Assembly (NCBI GenBank): GCA_944472155.2
Contig: OX235279.1
Location: 58,873,564-58,937,563, forward strand
DNA from: Trichobilharzia szidati
Taxonomy: Eukaryota > Platyhelminthes > Trematoda > Strigeidida > Schistosomatidae
Reading direction: 5' to 3'
DNA length: 64,000 bases
Under the pieces are notes generated by a model. The model was not told the origin of the DNA. It searched no databases and worked only from the letters and a program-made list of their open reading frames with translations. The translations under genes and the position numbers were made by a program. Shown one piece after another: positions 25,321 through 39,200 of this stretch (its first letter is position 1; each line of letters opens with the position of its first letter).

Positions 25321-27755
25321 GCTTGTTACCAATCATCAGCTGTTTCGTACAGTGCCACATCAAGTGAAGGGCAAGTCTCGGTTATATCTGACATTGACTT
25401 CTTAGTTAGATAAGTGAACATATGCACAAAGATGTAATTTTCAATATTATAAATAGTCAGTTCGTGTTTTCCATCTGTATGTTTGATGACTAATAACCTA
25501 ATTCCTTCAGTAGCCTGTTTTTCACTTAAGCTTCCATAATCATCATTATATGATTGAAATTACTTTCGGCACTATGAAAACCATTGTATCTAGTGTATAG
25601 GCTGTTAATGTCTTACTAAAATACGATATATACTCTGTCACTGTTGTTTAATAAGAATGAATTTACAAGCATGCTGATAAGAATGTAATATTACAAATAT
25701 TAGCTCACCTGACTATTTTTGTACAACAGTTAACATAATCATATTAGTATCTTTCAGGAAGTTTGTAACGGAGATAGATCAGGTTAAGAAACAATCATGA
25801 TAAGTGACTGATAGTCAGAGAGATAAAGTAACTGAAATGGAAATACAAATTTTCGTTTGTCAGTCTTTATAGGGTTAGAATACACCTACTAAGCATTTCA
25901 GTATTTCGCTGAAGCAATAATACTGAAAGACTTGATCATTTTGCAGAATACTGTTATTCAGTTGAATAGAGAGCAGAAAGCTTGAAGTAGTTGGAGTTAT
26001 AATACACAATTTTCTGATGAACATCGGTATACTATACTATTTCCCAAACTCTGCCGAAAAGACTAGAATCGAATACTGGGGATACTGATAAATCCTTCAA
26101 ATTTTTTCTAAAAAGTATTCCTCATTTGGAGAAAAATGATATTAGCAAATGAGTAGAAGTGGCTATGTGTTTATGTGTCACACAGCAAATTCACGTTTGA
26201 TGAAAAGCTGGGAAAAAATAATTTAGATCATGAATTTGACTGCATTACATTAACAGTATATTAGTGATACTAACAGAAGACATTTGTCAGGAATTCTTAA
26301 GGATTGGTTATTTGGGGTATACTGGTATTACATTCAGCTTGAAAAAAGAATCGAAATGCGTAAATGTATCTAATTGGGATTAAGATCGCAGTATAATCAA
26401 TCTGTTTTCAGAAAGATAAAACAGTCTAACAGATAACATGAGTTTCGAATTCTCATATATATATCATTTCGATGGGTTTCATTTGTTTCTGGTCTTTCTA
26501 GGTTTATTCACAGATAAGAAAAGAAATGAAATTTGTATGTTTGTCAAGAATATTTTTCGAAGGGTAGCCATTGCATGAACTTCACTGTCAGAACAGGAAC
26601 GTGGCTGAAATGAGTACACCAAAATCATAAGTTGTAACAAAAATAATGGGATACAAATTACCCACCATATATATACATATATATAAAATCAAGGTTAAGA
26701 AATAAACGCTATGGTACTTACTCAAAGTACAATAATTATAACCAGAAAGTATTTTTTTTTCATGAGTTTATATGTTGTATGATCAAGTCACAAGATGAAC
26801 TTTGATAATACTGAACCTATTTCAGGAGTCTTCAGTAAAGTTTAAACCCAGAAAAGCTTTATGTATAATAGAAATTTTATTAAAAATTTAATGGATTGTA
26901 CAAAGCTCTGTCAGAATTCACCATCCTGCTACCATCTCACCCCAGCCCCACAGAAAAACTGATATTATATGTGCAGATTTTTCCTCATATGTAAACAGAG
27001 TTTTTTTACTTCAAATCTTAAATTCTGTAAATATTTGTTATCTTTATCACCAATCTGAAAAAGTAGAATATTCTGTGTAAAGGAATACTGATCGAATTAC
27101 CATAGATTTTTTAGTTCCAATTTATTATTTTGATAAAGTTATTAACACGAAACAGGCAAACTTCGAGAAGAATCAGTGTTAATCCGCTCTCCCAGCGTTG
27201 AAAAATATAAATTTCGGGCAATAATGGAGATTGAAATGCCGTTCTTGTTGCAATCTTCGAAGTGAAATGATTATATTCTCAAAAAGAATTCTATGTAGTC
27301 CACCTTACTAGATGTTTTAAGGGCTTCCAATAATTATTCTATATCACCAAAATAAATTATAACTATATGTGAAAGTACCTAAAGTAGTTTTAAATTTGAA
27401 GACTGGCTTCTATATGGTGTAGTATCACGCATGAATGTGAAATAAAAATTCCGATCACGTCAGGATTCCAGCCGGATCACTGGCAGATCAACGGTTCTTC
27501 CGAGTTTGTAGATATATTATACCAGTAATCATAGGTGATGTCCTGACCTAAATTTGCACTTCGCTGTCAATTATTATGTATTACGAAAATTACAATTACT
27601 AATAAATTATTCCGTCGAAGACAAATTCCTATTAGAAACTTCGAGTAAATTTGATTCGCTCTCAGGAACCCACAACATAATAAATTAGACACAAACTCAG
27701 GCATATAAGGTGTTTCTGCCCATTTCAATGTTATTTCTTTTTTTCATTCCTTCAC
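25321..27755. other. Intergenic region between the convergent genes
   Basis: AT-rich sequence without a supportable gene or recognised repeat on either strand, apart from short TA-rich runs near 26455 and 26670. Confidence 0.5.
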
Positions 27756-27970
27756 GTTTCTAGTGGAACGTAGGGCTTCAAGGTAGAGACTTGAAGTTTC
27801 TGTAGCAGTGTTTATTTTAACAGGATGGGGTTGCTAGCCTCACGTTCAGCTTTTACTCTTTACCAGCTGTATTACTGGGTTAGCGAAGTAAAGGTGTGCA
27901 TCGGCTGGGGATCAAACCCCGGGCCACATGCGTGATAGGCGAGCATTCTACCGCTGTGCCACAGACGCAC
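27756..27970 (-). mobile_element. tRNA-derived SINE
   Basis: Read on the minus strand, the first 75 bases (27970-27896) are tRNA-like. There is a 7-bp acceptor stem with one wobble pair, an A-box-like TGGCACAGCGG, and a B box GGTTTGATCCCC closely matching the pol III consensus. The head resembles tRNA-Gly, but the anticodon arm is poorly paired and its loop (CTATCAC) has changed. A non-tRNA body follows down to about 27756. A related body without the head occurs near 33720-33830. Schistosomes are known to carry tRNA-headed SINE-like families; identity with any one of them is not established here. Confidence 0.7.
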
Positions 27971-28789
27971 AAATGTTATTTATCATTATTATTCCTCTCA
28001 GTTGAACGGAAAATTTAACTATATGAGAATACAAAAAAAATTAATGTCTCTGGAGTGATTTATGGTAGGTATCACAGGGCTATTAACTGAATGCTTTAGT
28101 GTAACATTTAACTCATTTCGCCTTATAAAATAAGCATATTTATAAAGCTTGACTACTGAAAACAATCAGACAGCAGTTTTTCTAAATCTAATTGTAATTC
28201 TACTGGCGCTAAATGCTGATCCCTCTGTACCGCTAGTTGTTAGAGATGCAACTGAATGTTGATAAGCTTGTTTCACATTCTGACAGATTTGTTGTGGTTG
28301 TCAACAACTGAAGAGTCACAAACTATGTTTTTTCTAAGTTAAAGTTACCTTCAAATCAATAAAGCTGTCGAAAACCTAATTACGTAAATACTGTTCAACA
28401 CACAGTCCAAAGGATATTTCTATGTTTACTTGTTGCTTGATTTAAATTAAGTCAGTCGCTTTTTGAACAAAATCCTTTCACACTAAGAGCTTAGTAACTA
28501 AATCACATTTAAGAAATCAGCTCACTCAAAACGAATCAACAGAGTCAAGAATAGACATAAACATACGCTCTAACTCTTTTTAACTTCTTATAAAATTCAA
28601 ATAATTTGTCCACCTTCCATAAATCTTTTCAAGTTAAGATACTATAGCCAATGAGTACTTTAATGACCTGATTAAAACTGAACAATGCAATTAAATGACC
28701 AACACACGCACACACACACTCTCTCTCTACAAGCAAAATCTAGGACTAAAAACAAATGACATACAGATTTTTAGTGCATATGTTTCTAA

Positions 28790-29110
28790 AAAATTGTTAC
28801 TGAACGAAGAATATGCTTCTCGATAACTTAATCATCAGGTTCTACAGTTATGTATCCATAATAGTGAATGTTATTAAAAGCATTAATGTTTAAATAACAT
28901 CGAATCAATAATAATATAAATAGATTACAGTTTAAAAGCATCTATAAGCGTGATAATGTGCATCAACATAACACGATAATGAATATCAGACAAATTAGCG
29001 AGAACTGATACAGAATTTAGTAGTATTGGTTGAATCTATTTCTTCTGCACACAAAGCAGTGTTTATTGATCTAATCTAACATTTCGACGAGCTATTTTAA
29101 TGGTTGAGCG
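28790..29110 (-). mobile_element. Penelope-like element 3' fragment, copy B3 (degraded)
   Basis: The noncoding tail matches 22480-22720 and 42450-42680 read in the right direction, including AACCTGATGA and ATATTCTTCGTTCAGT. The upstream part is a decayed piece of the same GIY-YIG region (ACTGCTTTGTGTGCAGAAGAA). It is more diverged than the other two copies. Confidence 0.55.
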
Positions 29111-29598
29111 CATCATATATTGACCAAAAATATTCCTATAGGGTCACACCAATGAGAAACTTATTTGAAAGTAACTTTTCGGTATGATATGAAATTTGCT
29201 ATGGACCTATCTATTTTTCATAGGTCTTAATGTCTTCGAATTCGATTTCGGGAAAGATCTGAGGTATTACCTGAACAAAATATTTCAACACAAGAGAAAT
29301 GGATCACTTCTCAAATCATATTTCAAGACAGAGATAACAGACTGTAGCAACAGTAAAAGTACACATCGTAATGTTTAATTTAATGGCAATGATGTTTTGA
29401 GACTGAAAATTTATGTATCAGGATAAGCTAATAAAATGCACACAACCGAGACAAATGAAACAATTAGTAGCGTCACTGAAGATAATCGAAGTAAATAATA
29501 GTAACAATAAACAAAAATTCAACATAAATTATGCAAACAGATAATATACCATCTGTTCAACAGAAAAAGTTTAGAAACCAAATTAAAATTTTTGGCTT

Positions 29599-29632
29599 TA
29601 TATATATATGTATATATATATATATATATATA
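29599..29632. repeat. (TA)n microsatellite
   Basis: A TA run with one TG interruption, downstream of the adhesion gene's stop codon. Confidence 0.85.
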
Positions 29633-29935
29633 AGACTAGGAGAAATGTGTTTGCTTTTGACTACTACGCAGAGAGGAAGTAAATGCAGTGTGTAACAGAC
29701 ATAAATGCCTTTTATAGAAAAAAAAGTTAAGAAATCAAATAAGAGTAAAACGCAAAATGATTGCGTGCCAATACCAATAATAATAATAATAAAAACAACA
29801 GTAGCAAAAACGAGATTCACATTTTGTAAAAGAATTTCTACATAAAATGTTTGCTTAGATTTATCTCACTGTAATATGTAGAAAATATTGTTAATGGTCA
29901 TATTACCGGGATGACATGTAGATTGAATTTAATTT

Positions 29936-30283
29936 TTAATGGAAGATGTACAGAATAACAGTGAAAAGTTCCAGAAATACGATAAAAGATTGACGTGCAT
30001 AGATAGATGATGCATAACCAAAAATAAGAGGTGGAGGATATAATTCATCTGCTGGTGGAGTTTCAAACAAATACCATATAGGTATGAGATCAATCTGTCT
30101 AAAATGCATCAGAAGGTTAGCCGAACTCTCTGATTGTTCAGAATTACGATAATTTATTCCTCCACCAGGAAATATTTGTTGCAATAGAGGTTTAAATGTT
30201 GGTGTACGATTCAGGAAACCATATTGTTGAATATCAATCCCATCCAGCGAATAACCATAACGATTATAGGCCTCAATGACTAG
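29936..30283 (-). CDS. Adhesion gene exon 10: end of FN3 2, stalk and hydrophobic tail
   Basis: The acceptor is CTTTCTTCAG and the stop TAA. The exon opens LVIEAYNRYGYS, the closing strand of FN3 2, followed by a stalk and a tail (SSIYARQ then 16 hydrophobic residues) that ends the protein. Small residues just before the tail could be the GPI attachment site. No canonical AATAAA was found in the next several hundred bases. Confidence 0.87.
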   Translation of the reverse strand, partial: LVIEAYNRYGYSLDGIDIQQYGFLNRTPTFKPLLQQIFPGGGINYRNSEQSESSANLLMHFRQIDLIPIWYLFETPPADELYPPPLIFGYASSIYARQSFIVFLELFTVILYIFH

Positions 30284-33200
30284 CTGAAGAAAGAAGACAG
30301 ATGAGAGTAGAACTATTTCAATCTCCAGGATGTAATTTCTGAGACAGTATTCTTCAAAATATTATATTAAATCCAGAAACCTCTTTCAAATATTCAACAT
30401 ATTTCTAACAATGGTAAGTATCTCAAAGACTAGTCAATAATTTAGTTTGATGGTTTTAAGCAACAGTAACATAGAATCACTTCGTAACTGTGTAGCTGCA
30501 TATGACTGACACATTAATCATAAATTTATTGGAAGTTTTAAGTGTTATTTTGTAACAGCATCATTCATTTCTTCATGTTTAAATACCTGACGTAAATAGG
30601 CACTAAATTATTCTTTACTGTCCATTACACTAAGACGATGAAAGAAAGATGTATGCAAGACATCAACAAAATTGGCATGGGTTGTGATTTTAGAAAGTGA
30701 CATCATGAAAAAATTACTGCATTCTCTCGTTTTTCAGTTTTGTAGGTGAGTCCAAATCTTAGAAAACCCTGAAAACAATTTACTTCTAAAATTGCTTGAA
30801 TCTCACTAATTATTCATACTCATTTGTTCTGTACATAAATTATATAAACGAAGGACTCGATCAATGCTGCCTTCTTTAACTCCCCAATGAATTTTATACA
30901 CTTAAAACAATTAACATACATTTTGTATCCATTTTAATTTCACTTGAATTAGTTCAGTAATTAGGCCAACTCGGATCAATCAGTGTTCACCGAGGCATTA
31001 TGAATTAATATGCATACGTTTAAAATATATAATAGATGTCCAATTTAATAAGCGTCTTTCTAAGTGAGTGTGAATAAATGACCACTTATGTATGGTTATG
31101 GGGAAAAGATAATCAGAAGTGAAATGTACAGAAAGATTTGACAGAATATTGAACCTGAAGTAAATCTGATTAGTTCTAATTAGTTAAATGTCTAGCTTGT
31201 ATCAAATAGGAAACAAATGGCAAATAAATGAATACTGCCAAAATAAATAAAAAATTCAGTGTTTGAAAAAATATGAGAATGACGCTATCTATAGGATCAG
31301 CTTCTAGGTAAGGTAGATTAATTGTTCTCCCTTCGGAAGAAACACGAAATTATCCTGTGTGAGTCAGGAAAAAGTTAGTAACACCATACACAAAAATCAT
31401 ACAATCCTCTCAATAAACACCTGTAGCACAATTATGAAACAGTGAAAACCTTTGGCTACGCAATGATCGGTTCAGTACCGTTTACAGAATGTTCCATTAT
31501 CTGATATGGCTTTTCAGCGATTTATACAGAATAAATTCGAGGTTTTCTGCCTCACTCACCATTTGTTTTCCTATAGACGTTTCAGTTACCAGTTACCTCT
31601 GCCCTAAAATCACAGTTAAGGACGAAGATTATATTCAGAAATATGAGGCATTTTTCTACAAAACTTGACGTCCTGAAAGGAAAACAATCACAATATCACT
31701 TCTTGTGGGCCGTTAGAAAAAGGTATTCAAATTAAAGAAGAACAAATATGAAGACCTCCAGTTAACCATTTCGGTCAAATCTTGTCAAAAATTCGGAGCT
31801 GAATTTCATGTCCAGGAGTCTTCATCATTTTTCGTAATAATATTTTACTACTGAATCGCCATTTCAGTAGGCAGTTAATTTCTACAAAAATCTAAGTAGT
31901 GACTTTCCTCGTGTCTAACTACAACCCAATGTAAATGTTTGAATGAATATGCAGTTTCTATCAGTTTAATACTGTCTGCTCCAAACAATGTTAAAAACGC
32001 CAATTTCAAAAACCGATAATTGAGAATTATAATTTTTTAGTGGACATTTAAGAAGCTTCTTCTGCCTGTTGGTAATTTGTATCAGCATTTTTTCAAGCAA
32101 TCCCTACGCCGCATATCATTAAATATTATGCAAAATTATGCAACTGCTAGTCACACTCGCTAATACAGCTTTACGATTTCATATTCAATAAGAAAAAGTT
32201 TGTCAATGTAGGCAATATCGATTTAACAACTAGTGAAACTCAAACTGTAAATCGTAGAGAGATTTGTTCATGCGACTCCAGACTTGGAAACCAAAAGTAG
32301 GTCATGTCATCTCCGACTTAAGCTGCAACTATTTTTAGAAATAGTATGCTTTAAATCACTTCAATGTGTTTAACAAGACTGCTTTTTGAGGTGATTGCCA
32401 GCCTCACATATTAGTGAAGTCTTAAACACGATATTCTTGTGTGACGAATCTATTAAAACGATAAATAATGACACAAGGATTAGTATTAAGTTACCATAAA
32501 AAGGTTATGTCATGTCACAGAATGACTTCACTTACTTGATACGTTGTGCCTGGTTTCAATGGGGCTAGATGGTAATAGTTCAGATAAGGACTACTGAAAA
32601 ATGGTGTGCATGTTCTCCACTGACTAGTAGGTAGAATTTTCTCTTCTGAACTGATTGAATTTAAATCAGCTTCAACAGATCTTACACGAATCCGATAACC
32701 TAGAATTGGAGATCCACCATTTATTGGAGGAATCCAGTTTATAACATGACCATATGGATAAATCCCAAATGCAGAATGAATAACCTAGGTAAACAGTTTT
32801 CATTATCGAAACTTCAGTGAACAGAAATTGGAAATTTAAGGAGGCAAGTATATATTCTAAAAGTAAAAGTCACCTAGAATAAGACTATTTTGGCTAGTTA
32901 AACTTTGGTTTTGTAGGTAGTGATTGGTTTGAAAGTGAATACTTCCGGCGATAAAGAGGATTGGCAATAAAATACTGAAAGAACATGAAGAGTTATGGGT
33001 CACTGAAATAAATGAGTGATTTAGACACTATGTGCGTTCAAGTTGGTAACATAGCAGAAAGCTCAGTTGGAAACATGTTTTTTGAATCAGGAATTTCGCC
33101 TATAAAAAAGGTTAAATAACTTTTATATGTGGACGTTTCCTAACGAGTTACATGATTCTATAGTACTTGAAAAGTTTCATTCCACATTAGTTTGTTTATT

Positions 33201-36200
33201 GGATGTATCACACAGTTGTCTATAAAAATTTTCCTTCTTCTCTTCCTTCGTGCAGATGCGTAGCATTGGATAAATGTAACATTCCTTTTTAGTTGTATCT
33301 TGCTGTCATGATCCTGGATGAAATTGGTCCCCTCTGCATTAGAGCTTTGGCTGCCACTGGTGACATCGTGATAGCCACTCACTCCCTCAGTGTGCTCGTG
33401 GATGTCGTCTGGGTGACTGGAGCAGATTACTACTCATCAGTTGACAATTTTGACAGTCCACATCCATTTCATCTGCTCTCACAGATTCTTAGCACTTCTA
33501 TGTTATATCTCTTCATTTCTTTGGTTACCTGCACAGATTTCCGAGCCTAACACATTAAACGTCCTTATTCTTATTCTTGCTTTCATCAAGAGAAGATACA
33601 TCAGCTGGATGGCTGTCTTCCCAGAGGCTTTCACCAGTCTGCGTCATTTAATCTCTCCAACTCCAGCGAAGAATAAGTTTTTTAATATTTTCTTAGTTTA
33701 AATGTTTTTCTTGTGCGTTAGAGTTTCTGTAGCAGTTTGATTGGTTTTGTGGTGTAGGGTCGCTAGCCCCACGCGGAACCCTCCCTCTCTACTCAGGCTT
33801 GGGACAGGCTAGAAAACTAGTGAGCTAGTAAACTAGGTGAGGTTCTGAAAACGACTGAAGGCACTTAATTATTCCCAGTAATTTCTTCGTTAAAATGCAG
33901 CTCGCTTTTGTTTCAGTTATGACTACTTAGTGAGTTTATTTCCTTACCTGTATGTGACTTTCAAACATTTGCAGTAATTTAAATTAAAGTGGAATAGCAT
34001 TACCTATGTCATTTTTATAGCAAACAGGAAAGGCTAAAATAATTTTTAAATTTAAGCAGTTTGCTGACTTATTTCTTTTCTTTCTCTCTAGATTACCAGC
34101 AACGGTGACTTGATAGCGTAGTAAGTGAGATTAGTAAATAGAATTCGAAATAACAAGTTTTACATAGCCCTTTAGTAACTTATCTGTCAAAATATGAAAC
34201 TTGAATACTGGCAAGGACGTTGGTCTAGAAGCTTGTGTTAAATTTAGTCTTTTCTACATTATACTGGCATCCTTTTGACTACATGAATTTGTTGCGGGAA
34301 TTCGCACTGACAATTAATTTAGTGTATGATGGAAAATAAGCAATCCTAGAACATGAAAGAACTAATAGAATAGCACATTTTACACAGTATTAGATAAATT
34401 AAGGTATATACCTCAACAGGACCGGGACGAGTACTAGGGGATGTTTGAATTGAAAAACTGTAGGGTGTACCCTGTCCAACAATACTGCGAGCGAATAATT
34501 TTAGTTGGTAATTAGTCCCACCCAGTAGACCAGTCAATTCGAATTTCGGTTTAGCAAATCGGTCAGAAGCATCAAGCGGAAAAGTAACAGGACCATACCA
34601 CCCTTCAGGTCCTCCGAACGCTCTATAAGTTAATTCGTATGCCAAAGTCGGCATGCCACCAGTATTAATCGGTGAACTAACATTCAACACTATGGTTGAT
34701 TGAGTAACTGAATAGCTCTCTAACTGTTGAAAGATAAAACAAAAAGAAGTTTAAAACAAAACTTGATAATATATTGAATTTGTTAGGAAAAACTGTATCT
34801 TAAAAAATAAATTTTATTAATATTACCAGTTGGAGAATTGTTGATACCAAAAGATTGTCGAATGAGTATGTTATGTAACTTTAGAACCGTAAACCAGTAG
34901 GTTCACTTGGTGTCCTACAAGATGGAAGTAAGGGTTCACCTGTTGAGATTCACATTCTGATAACTAATGTACAGATAGGCAAATTTTTAGGATGACTTCG
35001 ATTTTCGTACTTATAAAACAGTGAAATATTTGGTGATCCAGGCCAGGTCGCTAAATAATATTCACTGAAGCTATCTAGCCTTAAGTGTGGTGACGGAAGT
35101 TTATGCACCAGATGAGGAATATTGCTACTAAACTGAATGACCCGACACTGTTCAGCACCATGGTGTAATGCAGTCAGAGCTTCATATCAGCTAATTCCAT
35201 TTAACGTTTAACAAGAGGCTACATAATGGCAAACATATAGGCATGTGGAATAAAAGAAAATATTTGTAGTTCATGCTGAACATGAAAGTTGCTTGATATT
35301 CGGTTATCAGCTTCATCAAGTAGTGAGAAATACTGGTAAGTTCCACGGTATTCTAATCATCTTGTTTTCTTATCTTTAACCTTCCGCCCGACATTTTACT
35401 GGGTCACATGAAACCGCTCAAAACAATCCCCATTAAGTGAGTTTGAAATTAATATTATTATTTGATTGATAATGTAACTATCTTGGATAGTGAAGTTATC
35501 TTCTCACTATAATCATCACAAGAAATGTCCAAGTATCATGTGAATGGATGGTATTTTACTGTCCGTTTATCATCACACAAGTTTCTACTATCAGTTATTA
35601 ATTCATTCGTGTGATGTCTAGGTGATATTTCCTGAACCGAGTTGATAAGCCTTATTTTAGCATATGTGCTCAAGAATATTCTAAAGTTTCAGAAAGTTAT
35701 TCTGTGATCAAATGGTGGGTTATAATTCCGTACTAAATAAGTTTATTCGATATAACACAGTGATATACTTTTCTAATATAGATTCTGACAGATTATAAAG
35801 TGAATACAGAAATGGACCGCAGAGTCGACCTAAAGCATGCACAAAAAGCTTCATGCATCAACAAATCGTACTTTGGATAATCTTAAATGCATCTTTAAGT
35901 TCTTGCTTAGCTACTTTAATCTTCTTATAATATATAAAATTCTAAGCAAGTCGTTGAAGTTTTTCTCGCCACCGAAATTCGGCCTGAACCGTTGTTAGGA
36001 TGCACCATTGTTGAAGATCTGTTACACTTTAGTTCTTCAGTTTGCATTTTTATGTTCCTTTGATAAATAAAAATGAGCGATTAATGACTGTGAGTTCACA
36101 TGTTAGTGATAACAATAGCATAATGTAGGTATATTTTTTAATACCTAAAACTGGAATAAAACCAGTTACTCTACCATTCATGTGTATATGAGGTGTCTTC

Positions 36201-39200
36201 GTAATTCACATGTTATTCTAGTTACACAGATGTGAAGAAGTAACTAGTAAATGACAATAAACAAATTTATCACAATCAATAGATTTCTTTTGAAATTTTA
36301 CTCATTTTTAACAGCATAAATGACACGCATCAATCAGCAATATCAAAAAAGTATTCATTAAGTTTTTGGTGATGTTTTCCATCAACTAAAAGAGTCACTA
36401 ATATTCTTCATCAGATCTTCAATGAGCCTAAAGCTGGGATAAATATGATTTCTGTGAAGTTTCTGTTAGAATGATATCAATCGATTAACTTCTAAATTCA
36501 CACAGGACATCCAATACGACTTGTAATAACGAATATATCAAACGGTGAACAATATTTGGATTGATTATTAGGTAATAGTCATTTTTTGATCGACTATTTC
36601 TAATCTATTTAGTAACGAAATTAACGTTTATTTGTCATGCACTTCTATGAAATGACTAATGACTAACTAAAATAATACTTACTGTTGGTTGTCCAGGTAC
36701 AGATGATCGTCGAAAGCTAACCTTGCTTTCATTTGTGCCTTTGATATTTGTAGCCTTACACACATAATCATCGTATATAAAATGTTCTGTACGTAAGCAC
36801 GGGGTAATCTGAAGCCATGATTGGCTGTGATCCCAGTAGTCATAGCTCATTATTACAAAAGTCGAATTCTGCCCGTTTAAAATTTGCTCACCTCGGCGAT
36901 ACCACGTCCTATGAGTGGAGGACAAGGCAGTAAATGAAAACAGAATGTTAGGGCTAGCATAACACACGATATTGAATTTCACAATCAAAAGGTATTAAGC
37001 AGATGATATTTAATGCTATACCTAAAATGCGGTGATTTTCCACAAATTTGCTCAGAATACCATTCCATCACACGGAAGAGGACCTTTTATTGTTTATTTT
37101 TAACCCTTTTAAAATCAATTTTAGTTGTGGGCAGATTACACCGATGTGAGTTACTTTTTGAAAATGGTTGCTAATTTTAAGAAAACACTTTAATAACAAC
37201 CTCATGGTAGTTTCAGTAAAAGATCAAGCGGAAAACACAAATACAGCAATTATATGTAAGAACCAACTGCCAACCAAAATTGATGTGAAGTATTATTATT
37301 ACATACACTTAGTCTTTATTCTGCTTCTAAAACAGTTTTAAAGACTGGGAGCTTGCTCTGACAAAAAATTATAAACGTCTAATAGAATCATGTAACTTCG
37401 TGTAAAGGAATTCATGCAAACTTTTCTAACCAGCAAAGGGGAAATTGAATGTTTCAAGCGTAAATCAACAAAACATCCACGTAGATGTTATGCGCTTTAT
37501 TGGATACACTCGAAAATATGTTGAAGGTAAGGATGGCAGTTAAAAACAGACAAGTTTTCAGAATTATTGCACACACACTGTTTGAAATGCAGTTTTTGGT
37601 AAAACTGCTGACAAGACAAACACTTACGGTGTCTGAATAAGCAGTACCTAAAGAGGCTATAATCCCCTTTAAGTGTTCAGCGGGCAGATATAATTAAACT
37701 TCGGCATTATCTAAACTAAAATGTGAAACCCTTACCAAGACAAATATTCAGTAATGAGACAACTAAGATTATTAGCAAGTGTGACTAGGATGTTAACCGA
37801 AATATAAGTCAGGCACAATTTCAGACAGAATCTGATCGTTCTATTCTCATTTAACACACACTTCTGATGCTTCAGTAACATAGTATTCAGCTTAACAGAG
37901 GCCTAAATGAATTCCCATATATATGTATATATATATATATATGTATATACATTTATCTAAACCTGACGGGAGCCAGATTTACTTATCCAACTTAGAAGCT
38001 GGAATAACAGTCAAGTAGTCATGTGTAAAAGTTCAGCAGGTAATACAATAACCTTAGAAATCTAACGCTAAATTACAGTACGTCGTAGCGACGTATCAGT
38101 TAGTTTAGATCATACCTGTACGCTAGTTATAAACCAAGAAGTATGAAACACAGGTGAATGTTCCCCTTAAAATCATGTGACCATGTAATAGACTATAGTC
38201 AAAAATACTTATATTTGACTAATATATGGCAATGTCTCCTAAGGGATCCAGTCCCGCTCCTTAGCGACTAGGTAGTATTATCCGTTATCACCTAATAAGT
38301 TTGTTTGTATGACAGAGAAAGGGGTTCTGCGTACTCAGTTGCGACTACCCAAACTACTCGTCTAGGAATATTACTTTACCCATCTTCATTCAACACTATC
38401 ATGCGTTTAGGATGTTCACTACACAGGAATCGCAAACTAGGATGAACCTCAAATGAGAAATAACTAAAACTCGAATTTGGTTAGGACAGTACAAAATTTT
38501 TGATAGAACCGGAGCATATTACATTTATCTAGACTATTCTTCATACTACTGATATTTTCTAGCAAGAGTATATACTAAGACATAAAAATTTCGATACAAA
38601 CTTATGAGCCTTCGTTTCATATTTGATACAAGAAGGTGTATTAAAGGTTACTACCATTACAACTTTACAATGTAATAGAGAAGTAAACAACTAACACTGT
38701 AATAATCCTCATGGCTTATCTTCTATTATCAAAGCAAACTTTATGCATTTCAGTATAATTATCACCAAACTACTGTTAGTGTTCAAGTTCACGAATTATT
38801 AAGTTACTTTGAATTAACTACTCGGGCATTCTCTGTTAGCGTAAGCTTTTATTTGACCATTGGTTATCCTTTAGACTAACATGAACAATTTCACGTCATG
38901 TCATTCACATTATTCTAGTCAGCTTATTGGTGAACCAGAACATAAAAATAAAAAATAACTTTTCGGTCACATGTTTCCAATATCCTTATTTTAGAGTTAT
39001 TTTTAGTAAGGGGTATATGAAGCACAGTAGCAGGTACTTTTTATTCTCACAGGAGAGTCATATTATACTTTTTCAAATTATATATAATCTTAGAAATAAG
39101 AAAGCTGTCGCGATTCAGACTAAAACGTTTGACTCATAAGTCGAGAGAAAGTAAATGCCAGGATTAAAACAACAGAAAACTTTCAGTTTACTTACGATTA

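Noticed and set aside
27896..27970. A functional tRNA gene
   Set aside because: The anticodon arm is poorly paired, the loop would give an unlikely anticodon, and a SINE-like body follows.
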